Positions 7,224-15,869 are shown, counted from the stretch's first letter. The stretch: 64,000 nt of DNA from Actinomycetota bacterium (GCA_018268465.1 JAFDWN010000007.1:1-64000); one strand, 5' to 3'. The notes: generated by a model from the letters alone, not told the origin. A program made the numbers and translations.

Positions 7224-9242
7224 CTACGCACGGCCCCCGGAGAGGACGGCTTTCACCTCTTCAGGCGTTTGCGCCTGACGAAGCCGCGCGACCTCATCCT
7301 TGTCGAGGAACACATGGGCGATCTGGGTGAGCAGTGTCATGTGGTCGTTGCCTGCGCCGGCGATACCGACGACGAACTCCGCGGGTTTGCCGTTCCAATC
7401 GACCGGTTCCGGGTACCGCACGAACGAGATGCCGGTCCGGCGAATGGCGCCCTTGGCCTCGTTGGTGCCGTGCGGGATGGCCAGGCCGTTACCCATATAC
7501 GTGGACACCGACTTCTCCCGTTCGTGCATGGCGTCGACGTAAGACGGCTCCACCGCACCGGCGGCGACCAACAGCTGGCCCGCTTCGGTGATCGCCGCCT
7601 CGCTGGATGTGGCCGACCCGGCGAGCACGATGGAGTCGAGGGCCAGGACGTCGTCCTGCGGCGCGGCCGCGGCGGCCGGCGGAGGAGGCGTGGGCACCTC
7701 GGTGGCGGGCGACTCGTCGGGCTCGCTGTTGACCCGCTCGAGCAGGCCGACGATCTCGTCGTAGCGCGGGCTGTTCATGAAGTCGTCGACCGAGACGTGC
7801 ACCGCCGACGGGGTCTTCTGACGTGCCCGGTCGGTGAGGTCACGATGGGTGACGACGAGTCCGTAGGTGTCGGTCAGGTTGGATATCGCCTGGTTGACCA
7901 CGGTGACGTCGCCGAATCCGGCCTTCTGCACCTTCCTGCGCAGTACCGAGGCACCCATCGCCGAGGACCCCATGCCCGCATCGCAGGCGAACACGATGCT
8001 GGTGATCGGCCCGCTGGCCACAGCCGTGGCGGTGCCCCCGCCGGCGGCGGCGCCGCCGAGCAATGCGCCGGACACGCTGGACTTCTTGCCCTTCATCGCT
8101 TCCATGTCGGCGGTGGCGGCGGCGAGATCCGGCTCTTCAGCGGCACGGTCGGTCTTGAGCAGTAGCGACGCGACGAGGAAGGAGACCGCGCACGAGCAGA
8201 CCACCGACAGCGTGACACCCAGGAAGCTGCCACTAGCCGTCTGTGCGTAGACCGAGATGATCGACCCGGGAGCGGCGGGAGCGCGCAGCCCGGAGTTGAA
8301 CAGCACGTTGATGAAGATGCCGGTCATGCCGCCGAGGATGGTGGCCGCGATGAGCTTCGGCTTCATCAGGACGTACGGGAAGTAGATCTCGTGGATGCCG
8401 CCGAAGAAGTGGATGATCGCCGCACCCGGAGCGGACGCCTTGGCGATGCCTTTGCCGAAGAACATGTAGGCCAACAGGATTCCGAGGCCGGGGCCCGGAT
8501 TGGCTTCCAGCAGGAACAGGATCGACTTGCCGGTCTCCAGCGCCTGCGTGGTACCCAGGGGCGTGAGCACGCCGTGGTTGATGGCGTTGTTGAGGAACAG
8601 GACCTTGGCCGGTTCGATGAAGATCGACGTCAGCGGGAGCAGATTGTTGTCGACCAGGAAGTCGACGACGTGGCCCGCGCCGCGGCTGAACGCCGTGACG
8701 ATGGGTCCGACGCCGAAGAAGCCGAGGATGGCCAGGAGGAGTCCGGCGATACCTGCCGAGAAGTTGTCGACGAGCATCTCGAAGCCGGGTTTGATCTTGC
8801 CGTGCCAGAGCGCGTCGAGCTTCTTGATCACCCAGCCGCCGAGGGGACCCATGATCATGGCGCCCATGAACATCGGCACCTCTGAGCCGGCGATGACGCC
8901 CATGGTCGCGATGGCCCCGACGACGCTGCCGCGCACGCCGTAGACCATCCGGCCGCCGGTGGCCCCGATGAGGATCGGGAGCAGGTAGGTGATCATCGGG
9001 CCGACGATTCCGCCGCTCTCGAAATCGCCCCAGCCGCCGATCTGGGCCACCCAGCCCGACGGGTCGCGCAGTCCTTGGAAGATCCCCGGCAGCCAGCCGG
9101 CCTTGATGAACAGGGCGGTGATCAGGCCCCAGGCGATGAACGCGCCGATATTCGGCATGACCATGTTCGACAGCGACGTGCCGAACTTCTGCACGCGCAC
9201 CCGCAGACCGGCCCGCGGCGGCGCTTCGGTGATGGTGGACAA
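7224..9242 (-). CDS. mtlA: PTS mannitol-type transporter EIICBA
   Basis: A 672-aa single-chain phosphotransferase permease with domain order C-B-A, as in MtlA. The membrane EIIC domain spans about residues 15-350 and carries the family motif PGAAIIHFFGGIHEIYFPY. EIIB has the phosphocysteine C420 in FACDAGMGSSAMG. EIIA has the phosphohistidine H591 in GLAIPHGTNEAKG. A Pro/Ala-rich linker joins B and A. It would import and phosphorylate mannitol (or a related hexitol) using HPr, which is not encoded here. It starts TTG at 9242 with a good GGGAGGT site. The divergent dehydrogenase and downstream deoR suggest one regulon. Confidence 0.92.
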   Translation of the reverse strand: MSTITEAPPRAGLRVRVQKFGTSLSNMVMPNIGAFIAWGLITALFIKAGWLPGIFQGLRDPSGWVAQIGGWGDFESGGIVGPMITYLLPILIGATGGRMVYGVRGSVVGAIATMGVIAGSEVPMFMGAMIMGPLGGWVIKKLDALWHGKIKPGFEMLVDNFSAGIAGLLLAILGFFGVGPIVTAFSRGAGHVVDFLVDNNLLPLTSIFIEPAKVLFLNNAINHGVLTPLGTTQALETGKSILFLLEANPGPGLGILLAYMFFGKGIAKASAPGAAIIHFFGGIHEIYFPYVLMKPKLIAATILGGMTGIFINVLFNSGLRAPAAPGSIISVYAQTASGSFLGVTLSVVCSCAVSFLVASLLLKTDRAAEEPDLAAATADMEAMKGKKSSVSGALLGGAAAGGGTATAVASGPITSIVFACDAGMGSSAMGASVLRRKVQKAGFGDVTVVNQAISNLTDTYGLVVTHRDLTDRARQKTPSAVHVSVDDFMNSPRYDEIVGLLERVNSEPDESPATEVPTPPPPAAAAAPQDDVLALDSIVLAGSATSSEAAITEAGQLLVAAGAVEPSYVDAMHEREKSVSTYMGNGLAIPHGTNEAKGAIRRTGISFVRYPEPVDWNGKPAEFVVGIAGAGNDHMTLLTQIAHVFLDKDEVARLRQAQTPEEVKAVLSGGRA

Positions 9243-9450
9243 CTGGTGACCTCCCGATCTCTACGGCTCAAAGGTGATGCCTGTCACATCGACACAATGA
9301 GTAAACCGCATAAACGGGCATGATTGCAAGCATTCGGGCAAAAATGGGCGAAGAAAGTCTTGGTTTTGTGCCCACATTGCCGCTACAGTGCAGAAAGGTG
9401 AACTTCGTCACTCGAAGCCGCCCCGCTGCCGAACCGTCGGAAGGACGACC
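9243..9450. promoter_or_regulatory. Divergent promoter region of the PTS gene and dehydrogenase
   Basis: A 208-bp intergenic region, AT-richer than its surroundings. For the plus-strand dehydrogenase a promoter can be read as TTGGTT (9360-9365), 18 bases, TACAGT (9384-9389). Possible operator parts are two direct copies of CGGGCA 20 bp apart (9315-9320 and 9335-9340), a TTGCAA core near 9323-9328, and a loose dyad ATGGGC/GCCCA around the -35. Binding by the local DeoR protein is an inference. Confidence 0.4.
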
Positions 9451-10560
9451 ATGAAAGCCCTGCGCTTCTACGCACCCGAGGATGTCCGCCTGGAGGACGT
9501 CGCCGAGCCCACCTGCGCCCCGGACGAGGTGAAGATCCGGGTCCGCAACTGTTCGACCTGCGGCACCGACGTCAAGATCTTCTACAACGGGCACCAGAAC
9601 CTGACCCCGCCGCGCACCATCGGGCACGAGATCGCCGGCGAGATCGTCGAGGTGGGAGGCGACGTCAACGCCACCCACGGCAGCAACTGGCAGGTGGGTG
9701 ACCGTGTTCAGGTCATCGCCGCGGTGCCGTGCGGGGAATGCTACGAGTGCCGCAAGGGCTGGATGGCGGTCTGCCAGAACCAGACCTCGGTGGGCTATCA
9801 GTACGACGGCGGGTTCGCCGAGTACATGATCGTGCCGAAGCAGGTGCTGAAAGTCGACGGTCTCAACCGCATCCCCGACAACGTCGGCTTCGACGAGGCG
9901 TCGGCGGCCGAACCGTTCGCCTGCGCCATCAACGCCCAGGATCTGCTCGGCATCGAAGAGGGCGACACGGTCGTGGTGTTCGGCGCCGGACCGATCGGCT
10001 GCATGCACATCAGGATCGCCCGGGGTGTGCACCGGTGCGGACCGGTCTACCTGGTCGACGTGAACGACAGCCGGTTGCAGATGTCCGCCGACGCGGTCTC
10101 CCCCGACGAGGTGATCAACGCGGCGAAGGTCGACGTCGTGGAGCGCGTCATGGAACTCACCGGCGGACGCGGCGCGGACGTGGTCATCACCGCCACCGCT
10201 GCCAACATCACCCAGGAACAGGCCATCGCGATGGCGGCCCGCAATGGCCGCATCTCGTTCTTCGGCGGCCTGCCCAAGACCAATCCGACCATCACCTGCG
10301 ATTCGAACGTCGTGCACTACCGCCAGCTGCACATCCACGGCGCCAACGGCTCGGCGCCCGAGCACAACAAGCGCGCGCTGGAGTACATCTCGACCGGTCA
10401 GGTGCCCGTCAAAGACCTGATCACGAGGCACATCTCGCTCGACAACGTGCTCGACGCCTTCCAGATCGTCAAGAACGGCGAGGCCATCAAGGTCACCGTC
10501 GAACCCAATGCGCCCGCCGTAGCCGGAGCCGGCGCCCAGGCCGGTTCCCAGCGCGGCTGA
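9451..10560 (+). CDS. Zinc-dependent medium-chain dehydrogenase (polyol or polyol-phosphate type)
   Basis: A 369-aa MDR alcohol dehydrogenase of the sorbitol/galactitol-phosphate dehydrogenase group. The catalytic zinc site is visible (CSTCGTDVKIF and GHEIAGEIVEVGG), the structural zinc lobe has Cys at CGECYECRKGWMAVC, and the Rossmann motif is VVFGAGPIGC. It should oxidise a secondary alcohol with NAD(P). It is divergent from the mannitol PTS and no classical MtlD is present, so the hexitol phosphate made by the PTS is a plausible substrate, by inference. The ATG has a GGAAGGA site nine bases upstream. Confidence 0.85.
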   Translation: MKALRFYAPEDVRLEDVAEPTCAPDEVKIRVRNCSTCGTDVKIFYNGHQNLTPPRTIGHEIAGEIVEVGGDVNATHGSNWQVGDRVQVIAAVPCGECYECRKGWMAVCQNQTSVGYQYDGGFAEYMIVPKQVLKVDGLNRIPDNVGFDEASAAEPFACAINAQDLLGIEEGDTVVVFGAGPIGCMHIRIARGVHRCGPVYLVDVNDSRLQMSADAVSPDEVINAAKVDVVERVMELTGGRGADVVITATAANITQEQAIAMAARNGRISFFGGLPKTNPTITCDSNVVHYRQLHIHGANGSAPEHNKRALEYISTGQVPVKDLITRHISLDNVLDAFQIVKNGEAIKVTVEPNAPAVAGAGAQAGSQRG

Positions 10561-10672
10561 CGGCACGGGACCGTCGGCGGCGGTGCGGCGCGGTGTCCCC
10601 GGGGTGACCTCCCCCGGGGCGCCGGCCCGACCTTCCCGGTCGCGCCGCCCCCGGGCGGCCGCCTCCGTCGGC

Positions 10673-10678
10673 CATACT
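10673..10678 (+). promoter_or_regulatory. -10 element of ku (leaderless)
   Basis: CATACT lies exactly six bases before the ATG of ku. This places the transcription start at or next to the start codon, and no Shine-Dalgarno is present. No clear -35 is visible in the GC-rich upstream sequence. Confidence 0.5.
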
Positions 10679-10684
10679 GGGCTG

Positions 10685-11605
10685 ATGCGTTCCATCTGGA
10701 AGGGGTCGATCGCCTTCGGTCTGGTGAACGTGCCGGTCAAGGTGTACAGCGCCACCGAGGACCACGACATCAAGTTCCATCAGGTGCACGCCAAGGACAA
10801 CGGGCGGATCCGCTACAAGCGCGTGTGCGAGGTGTGCGGCGAGTTGGTCGAGTTCCGCGACATCGTGCGCGCGTACGAATCCGACGACGGGCAGACGGTG
10901 ATCATCACCGACGAGGACATCGCGACGCTGCCCGAGGAGCGCAGCCGGGAGATCGAGGTGCTGGAGTTCGTCCCGGCCGACCAGATCGACCCGTTGATGT
11001 ACGACCGGAGCTACTTCCTGGAGCCCGACTCGAAGTCGTCGAAGTCCTATGTGCTGCTGGCCCAGACCCTCGCGCAGACCGAGCGGGTAGCCATCGTGCA
11101 CTTCGCACTGCGCAACAAGACCCGACTCGCGGCGCTGCGCGTCAAGGACTTCAGCAAGCGCGACGTCATGGTCGTCCACACGTTGTTGTGGCCCGACGAG
11201 ATCCGCGATCCGGATTTCCCGGTGCTGGACAAGGAAGTTCAGATCAAACCCGCCGAACTGAAGATGGCGGGCCAGGTGGTCGAGTCCATGACCGACGACT
11301 TCGACCCCGACCAGTTCCGTGACGACTACCAAGAGCAGTTGCACGAACTCATTCAGGCCAAACTCGAAGGCGGAGAAGCTTTTACCACCGAGGAGCAGCC
11401 TGCCGAACTCGACGAGACCGAGGACGTCTCCGACCTGCTGGCGAAGCTGGAGGCGAGCGTGAAGGCCCGCCGCGGTGACGGATCCGAATCCGACGACACG
11501 GCGCCGGCCAAGAAGGCGCCGGCGAAGAAAGCTCCCGCCAAGAAGGCACCCGCGAAGGCCGCGGCGGCGAAGAAAGCCCCCGCCAAGAAGGCGCCCGCCA
11601 AGTAG
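10685..11605 (+). CDS. ku: Ku protein, non-homologous end joining
   Basis: A 306-aa bacterial Ku (M. tuberculosis Rv0937c is about 273 aa). It starts with the canonical SIWKGSIAFGLVNVPVKVYS, continues through the beta-barrel core (RIRYKRVCEVCGE), and ends in a basic tail made of repeated PAKKA units (about residues 275-306) that can bind DNA. It forms a homodimer ring on double-strand ends and recruits the ligase LigD, which is not in this window; in M. tuberculosis ligD is adjacent. Upstream in-frame sequence up to 10583 is not needed. The -10 box six bases before the ATG indicates a leaderless mRNA. Confidence 0.95.
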   Translation: MRSIWKGSIAFGLVNVPVKVYSATEDHDIKFHQVHAKDNGRIRYKRVCEVCGELVEFRDIVRAYESDDGQTVIITDEDIATLPEERSREIEVLEFVPADQIDPLMYDRSYFLEPDSKSSKSYVLLAQTLAQTERVAIVHFALRNKTRLAALRVKDFSKRDVMVVHTLLWPDEIRDPDFPVLDKEVQIKPAELKMAGQVVESMTDDFDPDQFRDDYQEQLHELIQAKLEGGEAFTTEEQPAELDETEDVSDLLAKLEASVKARRGDGSESDDTAPAKKAPAKKAPAKKAPAKAAAAKKAPAKKAPAK

Positions 11606-11675
11606 TAGGTGCGCGTTTCGCCACGCGGTGGACAGGCGTACGACGCGGACCGGACTCTTGGCAGACACCACAAAC

Positions 11676-11689
11676 TAGAACGTGTTCCA
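11676..11689 (+). promoter_or_regulatory. KstR-type operator
   Basis: The sequence TAGAACGTGTTCCA fits the published mycobacterial KstR palindrome (TnnAACnnGTTnnA) at all fixed positions. It lies 46 bp upstream of the GTG of the SDR gene, a typical promoter location. KstR represses sterol side-chain and ring degradation genes. No kstR gene is in the window. Confidence 0.6.
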
Positions 11690-11734
11690 GAACGTCTTGC
11701 TACGGTGGCCTGCGAAGCAAGCAGAAAGGTCCAC

Positions 11735-12526
11735 GTGATACTTGACAGATTCCGGCTCGACGACCACATCGCGGTGGTCACCGGCGCCGGCCGCGGTCTG
11801 GGAGCGGCGATCGCGGTGGCGTTCGCGGAGGCGGGTGCCGACGTCGTGATCGCCTCCCGCACACAGTCACAGCTCGACGACGTCGCCGCGCGTATCGAAC
11901 ACGCGGGACGGCGCGCGCACACCGTGGTCGCCGACCTCGCCCACCCCGAGGCGACCGCGGAGCTGGCAGGCGCGGCGGTCGGCGCATTCGGAAAGCTGGA
12001 CATCGTCGTCAACAACGTGGGTGGCACCATGCCCGCACCACTGGTCAACACGTCGACGAAGGACCTGCGCGATGCGTTCACCTTCAACGTCGCCACCGCG
12101 CACGCGCTGACCGCCGCCGCCGTCCCGCTGATGCTGGAACATTCCGGCGGCGGCAGCATCGTCAACATCACCTCGACGATGGGACGGCTCGCGGGCCGGG
12201 GCTTCGTCGCCTACGGCACGGCCAAGGCCGCGCTCGCCCACTACACGCGGCTGGCGGCGCTCGACCTGTGCCCACGCATCCGCGTCAACGCGATCGCACC
12301 CGGCTCCATCCTGACCTCCGCGCTGGACATCGTCGCCGCCAACGAGGCACTGCGCACCCCCATGGAGAAGGCGACGCCCATGCGCCGCCTCGGCGATCCC
12401 GAGGACATCGCCGCCGCGGCGGTCTACCTGTCCTCCCCGGCCGGGGCATATCTGACCGGCAAAACACTCGAGGTCGACGGCGGCCTCACCTTTCCCAACC
12501 TCGATCTGCCCATCCCCGATCTGTGA
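11735..12526 (+). CDS. Short-chain dehydrogenase/reductase (Rv0927c-like)
   Basis: A 263-aa classical SDR, the same length as M. tuberculosis Rv0927c. It shows the nucleotide motif TGAGRGLG, the NNVG motif, catalytic Ser in NITSTMG, and YGTAK with the catalytic Tyr and Lys. It oxidises or reduces a hydroxyl/keto group with NAD(P)(H); the substrate is unknown. The GTG start has AGAAAGG 4-11 bases upstream. The KstR-type box in the promoter and the co-transcribed DapB-like gene 11 bp downstream suggest a role in steroid or lipid catabolism, by inference. Confidence 0.9.
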   Translation: MILDRFRLDDHIAVVTGAGRGLGAAIAVAFAEAGADVVIASRTQSQLDDVAARIEHAGRRAHTVVADLAHPEATAELAGAAVGAFGKLDIVVNNVGGTMPAPLVNTSTKDLRDAFTFNVATAHALTAAAVPLMLEHSGGGSIVNITSTMGRLAGRGFVAYGTAKAALAHYTRLAALDLCPRIRVNAIAPGSILTSALDIVAANEALRTPMEKATPMRRLGDPEDIAAAAVYLSSPAGAYLTGKTLEVDGGLTFPNLDLPIPDL

Positions 12527-12537
12527 GGAGAGCGACC

Positions 12538-13641
12538 ATGACTGCAGTCCCGGCATCGACCGAGGCGGCGATCCGCGTCGCCCAGATCGGCACCGGCAAT
12601 GTCGGCGCGCACGCACTCAGACACCTGATCACCGACGCGCGCTTCGAGCTGGTCGGCGTCTGGGTGTCCTCGCCGGCGAAGGCCGGCAAGGACGCGGCCG
12701 AGCTGGTCGGACTGGACGATTCGACAGGAGTCGCGACGACCACCGATCTGGACGAGGTGCTGGCCGCCCGGCCCGATTGCGCCGTGTACACCGCGATGGC
12801 CGACAACCGGCTGCCCGAAGCGCTGGACGACTACCGGCGCCTGCTGGCTGCCGGGGTCAACGTGGTGGGCAGCGGCCCGGTGTTCCTGCAGTATCCGTGG
12901 CAGGTGCTGCCCGACGAGATCGTCGCGCCCATCGAAGAGGCGGCGAAATCCGGTGACGCCAGCCTGTTCGTCAACGGGATCGACCCGGGATTCGCCAACG
13001 ATCTACTGCCGCTGGCCCTGGCCGGGACGTGTCAGGGCATCGAACAGATCCGGTGCACCGAGATCGTCGACTATGCGACCTACGACAGCGCGACGGTGAT
13101 GTTCGACGTGATGGGATTCGGCCGGCCCCTCGACCAGATCCCGATTCTGCTGCAGCCCGGCGTGCTCAGCCTGGCGTGGGGTTCGGTGGTGCGGCAGCTC
13201 GCGGCGGGCCTCGGAATCGAACTCGACGAGATCACCGAGGTGTACGTCCGCGAACCCGCGCCGGAAGGTTTCGACATCGCGGCGGGGAGCATCCCCAAAG
13301 GCAGCGCCGCCGCGCTGCGGTTCGAGGTGCGCGGGATTCGCGACGGCCGGGCGGCGGTGGTGCTCGAGCACGTCACCCGGCTGCGCGAGGACCTCTGCCC
13401 CGACTGGCCCCAGCCCGCACAGGCCGGCGGGTCGTACCGAGTCGAGGTGACCGGTGAGCCGTCCTACACCCTCGATCTGCGCCTGAGCAGCAGCAACGGA
13501 GATCACAACCATGCAGGTCTGGTCGCCACGGCGGCGCGGATCGTCAATGCCATTCCGGCCGTAGTGGCTGCCTCACCGGGCATCCGCACCACCCTCGATT
13601 TACCATTCATCACGGGCAAAGGCCTGTACGCTGCGATGTGA
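12538..13641 (+). CDS. DapB-fold NAD(P)-binding protein (Rv0926c-like)
   Basis: A 367-aa protein with a dihydrodipicolinate-reductase-type N-terminal Rossmann domain (VAQIGTGNVGAHALRHLI near residue 14). Its C-terminal domain, about residues 140-330, contains NGIDPGFANDLLPLAL. Annotated relatives are called amine dehydrogenase-like or dihydrodipicolinate reductase N-terminal proteins; true DapB is shorter and lacks this C-terminal half, so a lysine-pathway role is unlikely. It follows the SDR with a GAGGAG ribosome site, in one operon, the same gene pairing as in M. tuberculosis. Confidence 0.82.
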   Translation: MTAVPASTEAAIRVAQIGTGNVGAHALRHLITDARFELVGVWVSSPAKAGKDAAELVGLDDSTGVATTTDLDEVLAARPDCAVYTAMADNRLPEALDDYRRLLAAGVNVVGSGPVFLQYPWQVLPDEIVAPIEEAAKSGDASLFVNGIDPGFANDLLPLALAGTCQGIEQIRCTEIVDYATYDSATVMFDVMGFGRPLDQIPILLQPGVLSLAWGSVVRQLAAGLGIELDEITEVYVREPAPEGFDIAAGSIPKGSAAALRFEVRGIRDGRAAVVLEHVTRLREDLCPDWPQPAQAGGSYRVEVTGEPSYTLDLRLSSSNGDHNHAGLVATAARIVNAIPAVVAASPGIRTTLDLPFITGKGLYAAM

Positions 13642-13665
13642 ATCTGCTGAGAGGATTTCCTTGTT

Positions 13666-13938
13666 ATGAAGCGACGTCTGAGCACGCTGGCGGGACTGCT
13701 GGTCGGCGCGGGTGCTGCCGCGGCGGTTGCGCTGGCACCCGTGGCGTCTGCCGAACCGTACGGCGGCGGCGGTCCGGACAACCCCTTGCTGCCGCAGTGC
13801 GAATCCACCGGCGGATCCGCGGTGATCGGCGGTCAGACCACCGACTGCGCGTCGCCGGGCAACTCCCAGATCGACGCCACCCCCGAGGTTCCCGAGTACG
13901 GCATGTTCCCCTGGGACGACGACTTCTTCGTTCTCTGA
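13666..13938 (+). CDS. Small exported protein, tandem family member 1
   Basis: A 90-aa precursor with a Sec signal (MKRRLST, a hydrophobic AGLLVGAGAAAAVALAP core, then VASA for cleavage). The mature part carries two Cys, a TTDCASPGNSQIDATPE segment and an acidic C-terminus (PWDDDFFVL). The CxxxGxxQIxxxP core recurs in the next two genes, so the three are likely paralogues from duplication. It lies 24 bp after the DapB-like gene. The function is unknown; a disulfide-stabilised secreted peptide is plausible. Confidence 0.75.
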   Translation: MKRRLSTLAGLLVGAGAAAAVALAPVASAEPYGGGGPDNPLLPQCESTGGSAVIGGQTTDCASPGNSQIDATPEVPEYGMFPWDDDFFVL

Positions 13939-13990
13939 GTTCGGCCGGACTCCGCTGAGCGTAGACTTCAGCCAGCGAACGGAGCCCGTC

Positions 13991-14221
13991 ATGCCATCTG
14001 CGGCCACCCTGCTGGTCACTGTTGCCGCGGGTTGCGCCGGCGTCGCATTGGCGCTGGCCCCCGCGGCCGCAGCTACTCCTGAATGCACCACCACCGCACC
14101 CAACACCACGCAGTGCGAAACCAACGGCAGCACACAGATCGTCACGTCGCCGCCGACGTTCAACAACTTCCCATGGTTCGGCTACCCGTTCGGCGGATTC
14201 CTCGTCGGAGTCGGGATCTGA
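13991..14221 (+). CDS. Small exported protein, tandem family member 2
   Basis: A 76-aa precursor. A signal peptide (MPSAATLLVTVAAGCAGVAL to AAAATP) precedes a mature peptide of about 48 residues with two Cys (TPECTTTAPNTTQCETNGST) and the shared QIVTSPP motif, then an aromatic and Gly-rich end (FPWFGYPFGGF). A TAGACT -10-like box (13962-13967) upstream may give it its own promoter, and an imperfect GGAG ribosome site precedes the ATG. Confidence 0.72.
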   Translation: MPSAATLLVTVAAGCAGVALALAPAAAATPECTTTAPNTTQCETNGSTQIVTSPPTFNNFPWFGYPFGGFLVGVGI

Positions 14222-14231
14222 CCGGCGTCCG

Positions 14232-14486
14232 ATGATGCGCACCGCAACCCTCCTGCTGGCCGGGTGGGGTATCGCGGCCGCTGTGGTGTCCTCGCCCGCC
14301 GCCGCCGCGGCGCCCGACTGCACCGAGATCGCTCCGGGAACCACCAAGTGCGCCAATTCCGGCAGTGTGCAGATTCGCACCACTCCCCCGCCGATCGGAC
14401 CGTTCATCCGGTACGGCTGCACACAGGGCTTCACGTCCTACTGTGTGCTCCCCATGCCCGGAGCCGGCGTAGCGGTCGGCCCCTGA
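14232..14486 (+). CDS. Small exported protein, tandem family member 3
   Basis: An 84-aa precursor starting at one of two adjacent ATG codons (14232 or 14235). The signal peptide (TATLLLAGWGIAAAVVSSP, cleavage after AAAA) is followed by CTEIAPGTTKCANSGSVQI and RTTPPP, closely matching member 2, then a unique Cys-containing tail (YGCTQGFTSYC). It lies 10 bp after member 2, so the two are probably co-transcribed. Function unknown. Confidence 0.72.
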   Translation: MMRTATLLLAGWGIAAAVVSSPAAAAAPDCTEIAPGTTKCANSGSVQIRTTPPPIGPFIRYGCTQGFTSYCVLPMPGAGVAVGP

Positions 14487-14500
14487 TCTGGACCAACCCC

Positions 14501-14519
14501 AAGGTTTCGGCTACCCTAA
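14501..14519 (-). promoter_or_regulatory. Possible IdeR/MntR-type metal box upstream of mntH
   Basis: Read on the minus strand, TTAGGGTAGCCGAAACCTT matches the 19-bp IdeR consensus at 13 positions and sits about 40 bp upstream of mntH. Iron or manganese responsive DtxR-family regulators use such dyads. The match is partial, so the regulator (MntR is more logical for mntH) is uncertain. Confidence 0.35.
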
Positions 14520-14559
14520 CTTTTCTATTCGAATGGCCGGATAGAAGCGAGGGGGTCGG

Positions 14560-15789
14560 ATGCTCCAGGACACCGAGGTGCGCCGCCGGCGGTCGACGTG
14601 GGTGCTGCTGGGCCCGGCGTTCGTCGCCGCGATCGCCTACGTCGATCCCGGGAACGTCGCGGCGAACGTCAGCGCCGGAGCGCAGTTCGGCTTCCTGCTG
14701 GTCTGGGTCATCGTCATGGCCAACGTCATGGCCGGCCTGGTGCAATACCTCTCGGCCAAACTGGGTCTCGTCACCGGCCGCACACTGCCCGAGGCGGTGG
14801 CCGACCACACCCGCACCCGAACCCGCATCGCCTATTGGCTGCAAGCCGAAATGGTCGCGATGGCAACCGATCTCGCCGAGGTCGTGGGTGGCGCGATCGC
14901 GTTGTACCTGTTGTTCGACCTACCGCTGCTGATCGGTGGCGTGATCACCGGCGCGGTGTCGCTACTGTTGCTGGCGGTGCAGAACCGCCGGGGCCAGCGG
15001 GTGTTCGAACGGGTTATCAGCGGCCTGCTGCTCGTCATCGCGATCGGATTCCTGACCAGCCTGTTCGTCCAACCGCCGCCGGCCGCCGAGGTCGCCGCCG
15101 GCCTGATACCGCGCTTCGACGGGGCCGAAAGCGTGCTGCTCGCCACGGCCATGCTCGGGGCTACCGTCATGCCGCACGCCGTCTACCTGCATTCGGGGCT
15201 GGCCCGCGACCGGCACGGCCACCCCGAGGCGGGGCCGCGGCGCCGCCTGCTGCTACGCGTCACCCGGTTCGACGTGGGCCTGGCCATGTTGGTCGCCGGG
15301 GCGGTGAATCTGGCGATGCTGCTGGTCGCGGCGACCAACCTGCAGGGCCGCGACAACACCGACTCCATCGAAGGCGCGCACGCGGCGGTACGCGACACCC
15401 TGGGCCCGACGGTCGCGCTGCTGTTCGCGATCGGCCTGCTGGCATCCGGGCTGGCGTCGACGTCGGTGGGCGCCTACGCCGGGGCGATGATCATGCAGGG
15501 TCTGCTGCGCCGGTCCTATCCACTGCTGCTGCGCCGGATGGTCACCCTCATCCCGGCCCTCGTCGTGCTGGCCATCGGCGTCGATCCCAGCCGCGCCCTG
15601 GTCATCTCGCAGGTGGTGCTGTCGTTCGGCATTCCGTTCGCGCTCATCCCACTGATCCGACTGACGAGCAACCGCGCGCTGATGGGCGACGACACCAACC
15701 ACCGCGTCACCACGGCCCTCGGGTGGGCCGTCGCCGGCGTGATCAGCGTCCTCAACGTCGTCCTGATCTATCTGACCGTGGCGGGTTGA
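14560..15789 (+). CDS. mntH: Nramp divalent metal transporter MntH
   Basis: A 409-aa Nramp proton-coupled Mn2+/divalent-metal importer with about 11 membrane helices. The two metal-site motifs are present: DPGN in helix 1 (AYVDPGNVAANV, about residue 28) and the helix 6 MPH motif (ATVMPHAVYLHS, about residue 205). It corresponds in order and length to M. tuberculosis Rv0924c. It lies between the small exported proteins and the Rv0923c-like gene. The possible metal box upstream suggests repression by a metal-loaded regulator. Confidence 0.93.
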   Translation: MLQDTEVRRRRSTWVLLGPAFVAAIAYVDPGNVAANVSAGAQFGFLLVWVIVMANVMAGLVQYLSAKLGLVTGRTLPEAVADHTRTRTRIAYWLQAEMVAMATDLAEVVGGAIALYLLFDLPLLIGGVITGAVSLLLLAVQNRRGQRVFERVISGLLLVIAIGFLTSLFVQPPPAAEVAAGLIPRFDGAESVLLATAMLGATVMPHAVYLHSGLARDRHGHPEAGPRRRLLLRVTRFDVGLAMLVAGAVNLAMLLVAATNLQGRDNTDSIEGAHAAVRDTLGPTVALLFAIGLLASGLASTSVGAYAGAMIMQGLLRRSYPLLLRRMVTLIPALVVLAIGVDPSRALVISQVVLSFGIPFALIPLIRLTSNRALMGDDTNHRVTTALGWAVAGVISVLNVVLIYLTVAG

Positions 15790-15869
15790 CCGGCACCCAC
15801 AACGTTTCCGCAGGTCACGAACTACGTATACGCTGGATCGGTGCCGTATAACCCGACCACCGCGAGCTG

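Noticed and set aside
10597-10619. CCCCGGGG repeated twice before ku as a terminator
   Set aside because: Each copy is self-complementary and the context is extremely GC-rich, so a specific hairpin cannot be told from background.
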